The position numbers and the translations under genes were made by a program. Below are positions 1 through 12,496 of a stretch of 64,000 nt of DNA, piece by piece (the stretch's first letter is position 1; every line of letters begins with the position of its first letter). Source of the DNA: Anthonomus grandis grandis (lineage: Eukaryota; Arthropoda; Insecta; Coleoptera; Curculionidae); NCBI RefSeq assembly GCF_022605725.1, contig NC_065551.1:19468001-19532000 (forward strand), written 5' to 3'. The notes under the pieces are model-generated. The model had not been told where the DNA came from and searched no databases. It saw only the letters and a program-made list of their open reading frames with translations.

Positions 1-1322
1 ATTCAATTTAATGTTTATGGCCTGCTGCATCTAAAGAATATCTTATTATACTTATTCTCATAGACTGGAACGGTATTAATAGATCGGAATTCATTACTAC
101 ATTTGGTGTTTTGTATTTTGTGAACAGGAACAATAGTACAGACAATGTCCAGGACTCTACTAAGATACCAGAACCAGTCTTCAATTTTTTCATTCTTGCA
201 ATGGAAATTTTATTAAATTTAGTCATTAAACTATTTAACCCAGAGGTTTTCTTGTGAAATCAGTTGGCTTATTAGCCGCTTGAGGAATACGTTCAATACT
301 ATTCACAAAATATTTAGTGAATCTCTCTGTACAATGTTAGCTTCCTGTGTGCAAGTAATACCAACTAAAATTATTTCATTTGGCATATTTTGGTTCTTTT
401 CGAGAAAAGAGTCTTCACATTTCTGCAGAGTTCTTTTTACTAGTTTTATTTGAACCTATGCATTGCACCTAAGACCTTTCCTTCTCCACTCTCATTTTGT
501 TTAAAATATTATTTCTTAGATTTTTATATTCGTTACATGATTTCACACTTTTTTCCATGACAGCCTTTTTGTAAAGTGGATCCCTTTGTTACATTTGTAT
601 CCTTATATCAGGTATTATCCATTACTTAATTACGCATTTTTGCTTTGGAGCAATTTTCAATTAATTTAAAAATAATTGGGCATATTATACTGCAAAAATT
701 TTTTTGAATATCCGCAACGAAACTATTAGCTAGTAAGTTGTATGTACAATTTTTATTCCAATTCATTATAAGCAGTCCTCTTAATGGTTATCACAATTAT
801 AATTTTTAAAACATCTTTGATATCTTAAGGTCTGTTCTCTTTTATGTAGTAATTGATATAATGGTCGTTAATTTTAAGATAAGTAAGTTAAATGGATGAT
901 TCAATTTCAGGCGTTACGTGAGTTTGACTCAATAGTAAAAACTTAGCTTTCGAATTAGTTGCTAATCACACAATGTTATTTTTGTTGTTCAGATATCCCA
1001 AGGTATTAACAGAACTAGTGCAATATTTAAGTCGAATTGCAACTTGGTGCCTCTGATTAAGACGTTATCTTTATCAATATTTAATAATTTGAGAAGGATT
1101 TTGTCTGCTGATTAAAATAGTAAAAACAGAAAAAAATTAAACATTGCGTTTTCGAGAAAATGTGATAATTGTACTGTTGTTAAATGAAATCAGAAGGTAA
1201 TAATTTTCTTAATAAAAAAGTTTATCTACACTAATAGCCTTAACTTTAAAATAACAATATGTTATAGCGATATTAATAATTTTAAAATGTAGGCATGCTG
1301 GCTTTGGAATATAAAAATAACA
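1..1322. other. AT-rich stretch, no gene recognised
   Basis: Both strands are full of stops and I found no family motif, TIR or splice-bounded exon. A 72-codon minus-strand frame near the left edge has no recognisable similarity. Confidence 0.5.
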
Positions 1323-1760
1323 TCAAGTTAACCTACCTAACTTACATAAATGAGCAAAAGTATCGCCATCTTGTTCAATACATTTTGAAGCATACTTCAG
1401 CACGCGTCTTGTATCTTTTAAGATTGGTCTTCCAGCAATCTCAGGTCTTTCAATTATTTGCCTAATATGTGTTTGAAGTTCATCAACTGTTCTGTATTTC
1501 TTATACACTTAATATTGTATGTAACTCAAAAATTAAAGTCAAGAGGGGTTAAGTCTGGTGAGCTAGGTGGCCAGCGAAACGGGCTATGTATCGCAATCCA
1601 TTATTCCTTACACAGTCTTTATATTCTAAATTATTATTATATAATTAAATAAATTTGTTGCCATTTCTCCAAGTTAACATTATCCAAATAATTTTTCAGC
1701 GCTCCAGATAATATGTCAACATATCTCCTTCCGGTCAAAGTACCATCATAAAATACACTA
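1323..1760 (-). pseudogene. mariner-type transposase remnant (C-terminal half)
   Basis: Read on the minus strand, three pieces follow the order of insect mariner-like transposases: GTLTGRRYVDIL (about 1755-1715), then RWPPSSPDLTPLD (about 1595-1548) holding the conserved SPDLTPLD block beside the last catalytic acid, then a C-terminal piece with CIEQDGDTFAHL (1508-1323), matching the usual end of these proteins. The pieces lie in different frames and the first catalytic Asp region is missing, so the copy is dead. The family call rests on motif order and is firm; the subfamily is not resolved. No TIRs were identified. Confidence 0.7.
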
Positions 1761-2589
1761 TTATTTGGCTTCCTATTAAGCTGCAACAAACATTAAATTT
1801 ATACTAAATAGATTTTCAGTGTTTCTGGGATCAGTAAGGAAAATTTTTTTTTGGAACAATAATGTACATTTTTATGGTCAAACATACTTTTGTTGAAAAA
1901 TTATCTTCGTGACTACAAATTATACAGCTTAAAATATTATCATTTTGCTTGCACCATCACCCATATTATTTCGTTCAGCTTTACCAGTTAAAAAAAGAAA
2001 ATCCCCACAACAGAATCAATAGAACGTGACACACAAAATATTTAATCAATAAAGATATAATAAAGGTTTAATTTACTTTTTACAAACACGAATAAAACGT
2101 CGCGTTTATATTATTTCTTATTTAAGATTATTTTGAGTTTTATTAAAAAAAAACCTTTAATAAAATAGAATTTTATATAATAAAATGAAAAGAAAAAATA
2201 ATAAGAATTAAAATATTAAATTAAAAAAATTATTGTCACAAGTCAAAAGGAGAAACTATTTAAAAATATAAATCTGAAATAATCTTAATGCAATTCCAAG
2301 CTTTTTTAGCAATTTTAATTTTTAGAGTAATTTTTTTTTGTGTTATTTTATCTTTTAATATTTTGTTATTGACATTTGATTAGAAAAATTATTAAACAGT
2401 TTTGAAAAATGCCAAAGTAATCAAAAATCAAAAGATTAAATTGAAATATTTTAAAATCAAATAATTAAAATATTTTAACGAAAAGATCTTAATTAAAATT
2501 GCGTAATGAAGTAAAATATGTAAAAATCAAAAAAATAATTAAAAATGAGGATTTTTAGAAATTTTCATTTAAATTATAAATTAATTTTT
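1761..2589. other. very AT-rich spacer, nothing recognised
   Basis: Long A and T runs, no open frame of note, no repeat boundary that I could define. Confidence 0.5.
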
Positions 2590-4930
2590 TAATATTTATT
2601 TACGGGATGTCCCCATTCTAACAAAATTACAAAATAAATTATATCCTAACCCTAAATGTATATAATTATTCGGCCATCAACAAATATATTAATAAGATAT
2701 TGTATAATGAACTTAATCTATTAAGTAACCAAATATTCTATAATATCTATCTAAATGTATATAAATATGTAGCAGCCCAAGATATACAAATAAGATAAAA
2801 CTTCCAATAACTTAACCAAAAACTTCCAAAAAAAATATAAAGCAACTAAAAACATACCATTAAAATAATCAAAATAAGAAAAGTAAAAGCAATCAAATTT
2901 ATTATACTTAACACACGTACTCAACGAGTAAACTCACTCAGACACCTTTTAAGTTTTGAAGGCTTTAAATCCACTAAGTCAAAAGCCTGATTAAATCTAT
3001 TTCCCAACATGTGGAGTCGATTAATTGGAGAAAATTTACCATAGTTTGTATGGTGATACTCAACCAGAAAAAGGGACGTCTCTCTAAGGACTCTGGTATT
3101 GCATCTAAAGTTTATCCGCGATAACAATTCAGGGCAATCAATAGCATTATTAAGCAACTTGTGAAGAAATATCATATCACACCTAGTTCGATAGTCCTCA
3201 AAAGAAGTTATATTTAGCCTTGACTTAAGTTCCAATAAAGACTCATCTCGTACATTTAATCGCCAGGCACAAGTGCTGAGAAATTTATTTTGGACCTTAT
3301 CAAGACTGTAAATATGGTTAGCATAATAAGGGGTTCAGACTATGGATTATGGAAGAATAAGACCTGACACTACGAATAAGTGTAAGATATAAAACTCCGA
3401 AGGCAGCTACTGAAAAGTCTTGAGTATTTCTAGTTATAAAACTAAGAGTACGAAGGGCTTTACTAGACAAACTATCTATATGGGGTATGCAAGTCAGGGA
3501 ACTGTCAAACAACACCCCCAAATCTTTAATTAGCGATACTTTTGAAAGTATATTATCATTTATGTGGTAGTCAAATAGGACAACTTTTCTAGATTTAGTA
3601 AAAGAAATGATAAAACACTTATCCTTATTAAGATGTAAGCCATTAGAGACAGACCAATTATAGTGAACCCCTTACATTAACAAATTGTATCATTTTATGT
3701 AGGTAACTATTTAGCCAAGAAAGAAACGATTTAGGGAAACCATAGCATCTTAATTTAAAAATAAGCAATGAGTGGATGACTGTGTCAAAGGCCTTTGAGA
3801 AATCAGTATAGATGGAGTCGACCTGATGACCCTTCTCGAAAGCCCTGACAATGAACTCATGATATAATACAAGGTTTATAGAAGTAGATTTACCCTGCCT
3901 AAACCCATGTTGCTCGTTGATCAAGAGACCTCTACAATGCCAAGTAAGGTATTTGTTCAGGACAAGTTCAAAAAGCTTAGGGATAGCAGATAATATAACA
4001 ATAAGCCTGTAATTTTTTATATCATCCCTGTCCCCATTTTTGAATACAGGAGTTATAAAGCTGTCACGCCATTTCTCACAGAAAGTTTGTAATTTTAAAG
4101 ACAAATTAAATAATGTACACAAATGTCTAGACAAACTATAAACACATCTTTTTAGGAAATAGGTAGGAACATTATCAGGACCATAACTCAGTTTGTCCTT
4201 AAGACCAAATATAGATTCAAAAATCTCAGACAGGGTGAAATGGATAAAAGGCATGTCGACATTTGCTACTGGAAAATTTAAGTTACTGAGATCAACCTCA
4301 TCAGGGTGATAAACGCTAGAAAATAGGTAGAAAATAAGTTTGCAATATCCTCCCCCGAATCTGCTGAAATATCATTTAAATACATAGCATTTGGGATACC
4401 ATGACTTTTATTAAGGGAGTTAATATGATTCCAAAATTGTGTGGTATCAGATTGAATTGACTCATTTAAGGTAGCAATGTAAGATCTATAGCATTGCTCA
4501 GTATGAACTTTACATTGAGTACGTATAGGTTAGCAAACAGGATATAATCTATAGCTAAGTTAGTACTTTCGAATTTAGCATGAGCAGTCTTTTTTGATAG
4601 AATAAGATTCCTTAATTCTGGGGAAAACCAACGAGGAAACCTGGAAGGTTTATATATATTTTTTTGGTACATAGAGTGAGATTGCATATAAAACTACTTC
4701 ATAAAAGTTATTCACTGAATTATAATATCGATGTCTGAATCATCAAAAATACTAATCCAGTCCACTAAAGAAAAATAATCATTCAAACTTACAAAATCAG
4801 CATTTTTAAAATCAAAATAAGTTGTACTATAATCCAACCTTTCAATCCTATCACTAACCCTAATATCGCAAATTGTTGCTAAGTGGTGAAAGTTGTTTGA
4901 AAGAAGATTGTCTAAAGCTTGTTGAACAGT
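2590..4930 (-). mobile_element. non-LTR retrotransposon fragment (jockey/CR1-like RT), decayed
   Basis: Minus-strand pieces line up as ORF2 of a non-LTR element. A linker between endonuclease and RT (about 4920-4700) contains SLVDWISIF. A further linker piece with RFPRWFSPELRNLI lies at 4687-4466. The RT palm at 4254-3658 has YGPDNVPTYFLKRC, YRLIVILSAIPKLFE, EQHGFRQGKST and the catalytic motif A IYTDFSKAFDTV. The thumb region lies at 3521-3318 (GVLFDSSLTCIPHIDS). A C-terminal domain lies at 3235-2921 (HKLLNNAIDCPELLSRI). The YxDD box between 3658 and 3521 is not readable. Frames shift several times, so it is inactive. The sequence near 2590-2620 may be the 3' UTR end; both outer limits are approximate. 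No target duplication was found. Confidence 0.75.
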
Positions 4931-5812
4931 TATTTTATGGCACTCTTTTTTTTATTTTATTTGAAATAAAAGAAAAATTCTACAAGAATAAAAAGTTAAA
5001 AAAATATATTAAAAGAATACTTTAAAATCCAGTAATTAATATAATTTAAAAAAGTCAATTTTAGATGTGTTGGGTATTTTTAAATAAAGAAAATATCCAA
5101 ACCAAGGAAAAGTTCAAAAATAATAAATATGAAGAAAAGTCATGAGGAAAATTTAAAAAAGTGCTATAATAATTGTGAATCTTAAGACATTCTAATTTAA
5201 ATTATAAATCTTCACTTTAAATAATTTAGATGTTTTTTTTTGTGATTTTTGAGAAAAATATTTGTAGTATTTCAAAAAGGATTTTTTAAAGATGACTTTA
5301 AGGAAAGGAAAAGTCACAAATTGTAAATAATAAAGAAATTGTCACAATTTCAAATTTGTTTATTAATAACGTTTCCTAAGCAAATATTTTAAGTGAACGC
5401 GAAATTAAATTAATTTTTTGTCTTATTTAAAAATTGCCTAGAAATACATAATTTCCATAGTCTATTAATTTTTTGAGTGCAATTCATACCATTGCCTCGA
5501 CCGCCTCAAAAGCAGCACACGATTTCTTGCTTTCGACAGATTTTTTAAAAATATTCATAAAGCCAGGCGATAAAGTTAAAAAACCCATAAATACTTAATC
5601 GTTAATATGCGTACTCGATAGGCCTCCTGCCAATCGATAACAATCTTAAAATGTGACATACGGTCCTTATATGAACGGCCCACGTGAGGCGCACCGTCAT
5701 AAACAATGAAAAATATCACTTTACGCTTTATTACCGGTTTCATTATGGCTGCTAATTCCCTTGCAATCGATTTTACGATCAACCGTTCAAGGGACTTTTC
5801 TTATTGGATTTC
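4931..5812. other. AT-rich spacer
   Basis: Mostly A/T runs. A 68-codon minus-strand frame (5782-5576) is the only open stretch; it has no motif I recognise and I do not call it a gene. Confidence 0.4.
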
Positions 5813-7003
5813 CTTCTGGTCTTCGGCCGATAGCAATAGACGTGGATTCAGGAAAATTCAATAAGAACTGAATTGACTTAACTTAGAACTAGCAATAAAA
5901 CTTATTTTTTTTATTCTATTCGGGATCTTTTTATAATTTGTTTATTATCATTTTCTGCTCGTGAACCGAATAAATTCCGCCCAATCTCACTATTAGGTAT
6001 CTTGCAATTTTAAAACTTTGGAGAGGATTCTTAAAAATTGCCTTGAATGATAGCTAGAACATAATCCCTTAAAGCTCATTTGGCTTCCGAAGAGGTGTTG
6101 GCGTAATCGACTGTGTCACTGATATATATTATACTTTTTGTGATAAAAGCTATTTAACTGCAGTGTATCTAGATATTTCCAAAGCCTATGACAACGTGGT
6201 GCTTCAACTATTAGTAAATAAAATGGTAAAAATCAACATTCCATAGGAATTTGCAACAAACTTAGTTAAATTGTAGTTGGATAGGAAAGTTTTTATTAAC
6301 CTTAAAAATTTGTTAATTGGCTCTAGGACCCTCGACTTAGGTCTGCCGCAGGTATCTGTTTTAAGTCCTCTATTATTTAAAATTTGTAATAAATATCCTG
6401 GATATACATAGTTTGCCATACATGCATAACATACTCCAACTGCAGATGATTTCTGTTTCTATTTAATCGGGGCAAAATTAAAAGATTCAAAATAATTCTT
6501 TATACGAGACACCGTTTATTTCCGTTTAGGCATTTTTGTATATTAGAAATTAACCTGGAATGATCATATACATTCAGTAGTGAGAAAATCCGACAAAAGC
6601 CACAAGATCCGTCCCTGGGGTCCGACCCTAAGATCGCTCTTAACTTTTATAAAGACTACACTAGATCTATACTAGATTTCGGATCAATCAGTTATGGTTC
6701 CGGGACAAATAGTCAATTGAGTGCGCTTTACCGAATATAATACAAGGCTCTAAGGTTAGTCACTGGAGTCACTTTTTGATCAAAATTTGCTACAAAGAAG
6801 ATACACTGATCAAAATTTTTTATCCTCCCTGCAAGTTTTTGGCTATTTCAGCATAATAAAACATCTATTATATTCTAGAGGCTAAAAGAGATCTTTACTA
6901 TGGCAGTAAGGTTCAATTTACTAATATCTCTTAACTGTAGTAGTATAGTAGTTTCTTTTTATAAAGTATCTTCACTAAACTAGAAGAGTAGCTTACAAAC
7001 TTA
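5813..7003. repeat. tandem duplication, left unit (1191 bp)
   Basis: This unit and 7004-8194 are head-to-tail copies with a constant offset of 1191 bases. I saw no mismatch by eye, including across non-coding sequence. Both start at CTTCTGGTCTTCGGCCG and end at GCTTACAAACTTA. The unit carries a decayed reverse transcriptase, which cannot be under selection, so identity means a very recent duplication or an assembly artefact. Confidence 0.9.
6018..6990 (+). pseudogene. non-LTR reverse transcriptase remnant, copy 1
   Basis: Plus-strand translation gives RT blocks in the right order but broken by stops: LERILKNCLE, then SFGFRRGVGVIDCVT (finger region), AVYLDISKAYDNVVLQLL (motif A with its catalytic Asp, about 6160-6220), a GLPQVSVLSPLLF block (about 6340-6380; the usual GLPQGS has Val for Gly), and downstream a thumb/C-terminal segment with GSDPKIALNFYKDYTRS and LDFGSISYGSG (about 6625-6700). 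It resembles the jockey/R1-like group of insect LINEs. Stops and lost blocks, including no readable YADD, make it inactive. A minus-strand open frame over it is an antisense shadow. Confidence 0.75.
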
Positions 7004-8194
7004 CTTCTGGTCTTCGGCCGATAGCAATAGACGTGGATTCAGGAAAATTCAATAAGAACTGAATTGACTTAACTTAGAACTAGCAATAAAACTTATTTTT
7101 TTTATTCTATTCGGGATCTTTTTATAATTTGTTTATTATCATTTTCTGCTCGTGAACCGAATAAATTCCGCCCAATCTCACTATTAGGTATCTTGCAATT
7201 TTAAAACTTTGGAGAGGATTCTTAAAAATTGCCTTGAATGATAGCTAGAACATAATCCCTTAAAGCTCATTTGGCTTCCGAAGAGGTGTTGGCGTAATCG
7301 ACTGTGTCACTGATATATATTATACTTTTTGTGATAAAAGCTATTTAACTGCAGTGTATCTAGATATTTCCAAAGCCTATGACAACGTGGTGCTTCAACT
7401 ATTAGTAAATAAAATGGTAAAAATCAACATTCCATAGGAATTTGCAACAAACTTAGTTAAATTGTAGTTGGATAGGAAAGTTTTTATTAACCTTAAAAAT
7501 TTGTTAATTGGCTCTAGGACCCTCGACTTAGGTCTGCCGCAGGTATCTGTTTTAAGTCCTCTATTATTTAAAATTTGTAATAAATATCCTGGATATACAT
7601 AGTTTGCCATACATGCATAACATACTCCAACTGCAGATGATTTCTGTTTCTATTTAATCGGGGCAAAATTAAAAGATTCAAAATAATTCTTTATACGAGA
7701 CACCGTTTATTTCCGTTTAGGCATTTTTGTATATTAGAAATTAACCTGGAATGATCATATACATTCAGTAGTGAGAAAATCCGACAAAAGCCACAAGATC
7801 CGTCCCTGGGGTCCGACCCTAAGATCGCTCTTAACTTTTATAAAGACTACACTAGATCTATACTAGATTTCGGATCAATCAGTTATGGTTCCGGGACAAA
7901 TAGTCAATTGAGTGCGCTTTACCGAATATAATACAAGGCTCTAAGGTTAGTCACTGGAGTCACTTTTTGATCAAAATTTGCTACAAAGAAGATACACTGA
8001 TCAAAATTTTTTATCCTCCCTGCAAGTTTTTGGCTATTTCAGCATAATAAAACATCTATTATATTCTAGAGGCTAAAAGAGATCTTTACTATGGCAGTAA
8101 GGTTCAATTTACTAATATCTCTTAACTGTAGTAGTATAGTAGTTTCTTTTTATAAAGTATCTTCACTAAACTAGAAGAGTAGCTTACAAACTTA
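7004..8194. repeat. tandem duplication, right unit (1191 bp)
   Basis: Second copy of the unit at 5813-7003; sequence downstream of 8194 (GCAACAAAATTAGCAG) is unique. Confidence 0.9.
7209..8181 (+). pseudogene. non-LTR reverse transcriptase remnant, copy 2
   Basis: Same broken RT as at 6018-6990, shifted by 1191 bases; every stop and frameshift I checked is shared, so the gene was dead before the duplication. Confidence 0.75.
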
Positions 8195-11100
8195 GCAACA
8201 AAATTAGCAGATACGGCAAAGTACTTTAGTGGTATTGAAACGTTATTTTTTTCTTTTAGGAAGCCAAACCAGCTCTTTTAAATAATTACTTTTTCAAACT
8301 AGTGGACTCAATGTTTGGCATGCCTTTATTCTTCAACTACAATGTAGATTACTAATTTACAATATTTTTTTTCTACAAGTTATATAGAAAAGATTATGAT
8401 ATTTAAAAGAGCTTTATTAAATGGGGAAAAATAAATTTTTTCTTAAAGCAATTTGGACCAATATAACTAATATTAATACTACTGCTTTTTCAAAAACGAT
8501 TTTTTTATACTGATTGTGATTTTACTTCTAAACATACTGGGTGTAATATTAATGAGTATGCATATGAAGTTTGTGTGTAATAGTATAATACAATATTTAT
8601 AACTTCAAAAACAGACAATATTTATACTTGCTTACAATAAAAATAACCAGCTTAAATAATTACTTACTAAAATTACACCCTATATACATATCTCAACCAG
8701 TCCACGCGGTATATATTAATTATTTAAAAAAAGTTCCTACGAAAACTTAAGATACTAATATGTGGATAGTCAATAGTCGATAGTTAGGTGTTTCGTCAAA
8801 ATACCTAATACTCTAAACAATAGTTGCTGAAACGACATAAGTTCTGATTATAAAATAAGAAGAGGAAAATATAAATAACACAATATATTATGATAAATAT
8901 TAACTTTATTTATATTGATGTAAGGGTTATTATACATAAAAAATGTTGTAAAAACCTAAAAACAAATTGGCCAAGATGTCTAATTTGTGAAACTACTGAA
9001 AAAGATTTGTGAAAATCACTGAAACATATCAACAAAGTTATTGCAGTTAACAGTATTATATGTATGTATATTAAATAACAGCTCCTCTACAAAGTACCAG
9101 AAATGCTGGGATTCCAAAGGGTATGCGATATGCAATGCATGAAAAAGTTTAAATAAGAGTTCCAATTCTCTTATAACAGAGTCTCTTTAACAACAAAAGG
9201 TATTTAGGATCTTTCAAATTTCCCAAAATGATTCTCTATAACTTTCCAGCTTCTCCCTTCTTCTGGCTAATCCGGTCTCTAATTCGCGTGCATTCTATAA
9301 AAACAAAATAGATGAAACTAGCAAATACAACATTAATTCGTTAAGTTATTTACGTTAAAAAAAAGTTGTTTGCACCTCTACTCTGCTAGGCCTCCGTAAA
9401 TTTCCTTTTCTTGCTTTTTAATTTGTAACTGCATTTAAAACATAGTATAGCCAAAGTATTGCTTATGCTAATAGATCTAAAAATGTCACAAAACATTATC
9501 TTAAGTTTATATAATTTTAATATGTAGTAACTAGTCTCCGTCCGACTTTGCCAATTTTAACTAAATTTCTACCCTTGACTAGTATCATGTAGTATTGTCC
9601 TCTGCTTCTTTTTTTCTTTTTATTAGAGAATAGACAAGTGGATTTGATGTAATCCTTTGACTTTTATTTTAATAAATTTGAGACCTATGACTTGGATGGA
9701 CTATTTCTTGGAATTATCTTAAGATATTGAAAATTTTATTTTTAAGTAATAATGAAAGTTATTGTCTCTTAAAGTATAATGCATATGGAATCATTTGCTA
9801 TAAATATTTAATAAAGGAGGCATCATTTTAAAAATGTTAACGTAGCTCATGTTTCAGATTAATTTGTTGAAATTTAAGCAAATTTAAATGCATTAAACTA
9901 TTGATTAAAGAACTTATTAAATCTTCAAAACCAATACAACTTTTTAATCGTTTTTTCGATATACTTTTCTAGGCAAGCTTCTTCAAGTTGCTAACTGTTT
10001 TTTAAAATTGCCTTTCTGGTATACACTGGTGGTGAACTTTTACCACCAACGCACTATCCTTATTCCGTACAATAGATACCGTGCAAACCGCTAATAATAT
10101 AAATTAGTTATTAGTAATTTGTAATTATAGTAACCGCACTGTCCATTGCGAAATAAGAATCACCGTGTAATACGACTTACTACGTATGTACATACTTACA
10201 ACTTACTATTTTTGTCCTTGCATTCATCCAATTACATCATTCCTTTTCAAATTGGTGATACCTTATTGGTCAAACTAAAGCCGTTATATAAACAGCCGAT
10301 AATATAAACATCTTTTAAGCCAAGATGTATCTGCTCTATTTCAGAAAAAACTTTGCTATTCTTGTAGCAAAAATTTCATTAAAATTTTAGCAGTCATAGG
10401 AAGGAAGTTATTTATGCCACAGAAATTTGCTTATGGGTTAAAAAATTAATGTTTAACAAAACAACAAATTTCTGTTATAGAAAAAATGCTTTCTATCATA
10501 AGAAAGAATCTTATAATTTTTGCAAAGAGCTTATAGAAAGTAAATTTTACGGACACTGGAAAGTAGTTTCATTACCACACTAATAACTTTTCTTATTAAA
10601 GTTATTAGATTTTTTTTTACCTTAGCCAAACAGTCTAAGAAAGAACTCTCTGCTTGGATTTTTCTCAGTACAGGGGAGTGTTAAATGAAATTAACAATTT
10701 GGCCATCCTTAATGGTATATCTTTCTTGATTTTCAGACAGGATAATAAAAAACTCAAATAAAAAAAATTAAGTAGCCAAATGCTTCCGACTAATATTAAA
10801 TAAACCAGTTTCTGCTCGTCTGATCCCCCTTCCCAGAATTTCCTCAATAGTCTCCTATTAATAGTCTTTATTTAACTTGGGCTATTGGATTTTGTTCCCG
10901 CTATACTATCGCTCCTTTTAGCTCTTATCTATTTATAGTGCGATACTCTTTTCACGTTTTCTGTAGTTTTTCTTGTCTTGTTTACTCCTCCTGATTTATT
11001 ATTTCTTCTTTCATATCTCTTATCCGTATATATTTTGATTCAATTGGCATGTAGAAAGTTTAAATATTTCTCATCTCCTTCTTATTATACCATTTACCAA

Positions 11101-12123
11101 AGCATATTAAATAAACCATAAATAATAAAAATTCATATTTCTGTTACCAGTTGAGCAGAAAATCAATTAAATCAACGTGAGAAACGATATATATCTAAGA
11201 ATTAAATAAGAAGGAAAAAAAGGGATAAAATCTGTTTTCATCGTGGCAAATGGATGCGTACCCATAAGTTGCTCACGCAAGAGCAGAAGACAACAATATA
11301 TGGGCATCTGGCTGGGAGACCCTGACCACGGAATAAATATTACCATTAAAGGTGAGGTTTAACAGCGGGCGATCCGAGCTTCCCCGCGGCGAGAATTACT
11401 GCCCAAATGAATAACTATATACTTTATTACATACTAATAACATGATCGCATTAGCATGTGACTGTTATGTTGGGATATTAATCAGCGCAGCACCGTCCCC
11501 GAGTTTGCTACCTTTCACTACGTACCCTAGCACACGTCGTCGGGCCGTTTCATAGGCGGTTCCAGATAAAGAAATATGTATGTATATTAATAATTACACA
11601 ATATTTTAAAAAATAAAACTTTTGTTGGGTTGACACGACAGTTTCCAAAACGTGGGTGGAAAGTATCCTCTTTTGTCTATAAAGACGGTCATATTTGTTT
11701 CGACATTGATTTACATTTACATTATAAAAAAGCACAAAACTTACTTAGATGGGTATAGACTGGCTAACATACCATTATTAAGGTTTCAAACTTTAGAATT
11801 TGCCATGTAAAATATGTGTTTTCTTACATTTTGTACCTTAAAAAATGGTTTAAAGTTTGACGTTTACGATGGATGTCATCTTTACGTAAAACTGCTCGTT
11901 GACAGTTGACGTTGAACCTGCAGCGCCTCAATCTACTAAAACTTTGAGTGGGAGTATGAAGGCTAACCGAATAGGTTATGTTCAAGACAAAAAGTCATAC
12001 TTTTAACCTTTTATTTATGAATGTTTTGTCAATAACAAATTAAATTAACGAGCTGTAGGTTTTCGTGACTGGAATAGAGTCATGAAAGCTCTATAGAGAT
12101 GTACTTTGTCTAGCTAGTCAAGA
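8195..12123. other. intergenic, no confident gene
   Basis: About 3.9 kb of AT-rich sequence. Apart from the low-confidence exon pair at 9214-9428, I see only short meaningless frames. A local GC-richer patch (about 11290-11400) stands out in composition but fits no RNA gene I know. Confidence 0.45.
9214..9428 (-). other. possible two-exon 3' end of an unrecognised coiled-coil gene
   Basis: On the minus strand, a good acceptor (TTTTTATAG) at 9295 is followed by 27 codons with a charged, helix-like composition (LETGLARRREKLESYRESF) ending at a stop at 9214. Upstream, another acceptor-like AAATGCAG is followed at 9428-9381 by 16 codons containing KKQEKEIYGGLAE. Joined, the two read as one plausible coiled-coil tail. 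However, the first piece runs into TAG with no GT donor in the right phase. It could be a pseudogene or chance. Confidence 0.25.
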
Positions 12124-12170
12124 GTACCGGCGTTGATTGAATAATAGTATTATTCAATCAACGGTACCGG
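12124..12170. repeat. 33-bp perfect palindrome between 7-bp direct repeats
   Basis: GTACCGG (12124-12130), then a 16-bp arm CGTTGATTGAATAATA, one G, the exact reverse complement of the arm (ending 12163), then GTACCGG again (12164-12170). The layout is that of a tiny insertion with a target duplication, or a transposon excision product. It could also fold as a near loop-less hairpin. Function unknown. Confidence 0.85.
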
Positions 12171-12496
12171 TCTTTAAGAATCTTCAATTTTCTGCCAGCA
12201 TTTGCCTTGCGCCGAAAAAACTGTAACACTATAATGACTCCATTTTTTCATTTGAATAAATAAAAATATTTCTTTTAAACGGTGTCTTAATGCAATTACC
12301 TTCAGGGTGAAATTGAACTATGTTGTGTGCATATTGTCAAATACAAGACATATTTATTAACCTTATATAGGCCTTCGTTGGGCTATTTTAGTATTCTTAT
12401 TTAAGTACTCGGAAGTGCTCTGAAATTACCTACTAATAAAAGGTTAATATCCATTTTAATAAAGATTCTCATTCGTATCCATACTTATATAATCTA

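Noticed and set aside
8..226. 72-codon minus-strand frame at the left edge
   Set aside because: No family motif, no splice context, and sequence is cut by the window border.
5576..5782. 68-codon minus-strand frame with VIKRKVIFFIVYDGAPHVG
   Set aside because: The YDGAPH string recalls the HDGAPPH block of transposases, but nothing around it fits, so no call.
11290..11400. GC-richer patch with GCGGGCGATCCGAGCTTCC
   Set aside because: No match to tRNA, snRNA, SRP or RNase P signatures and no frame; composition only.
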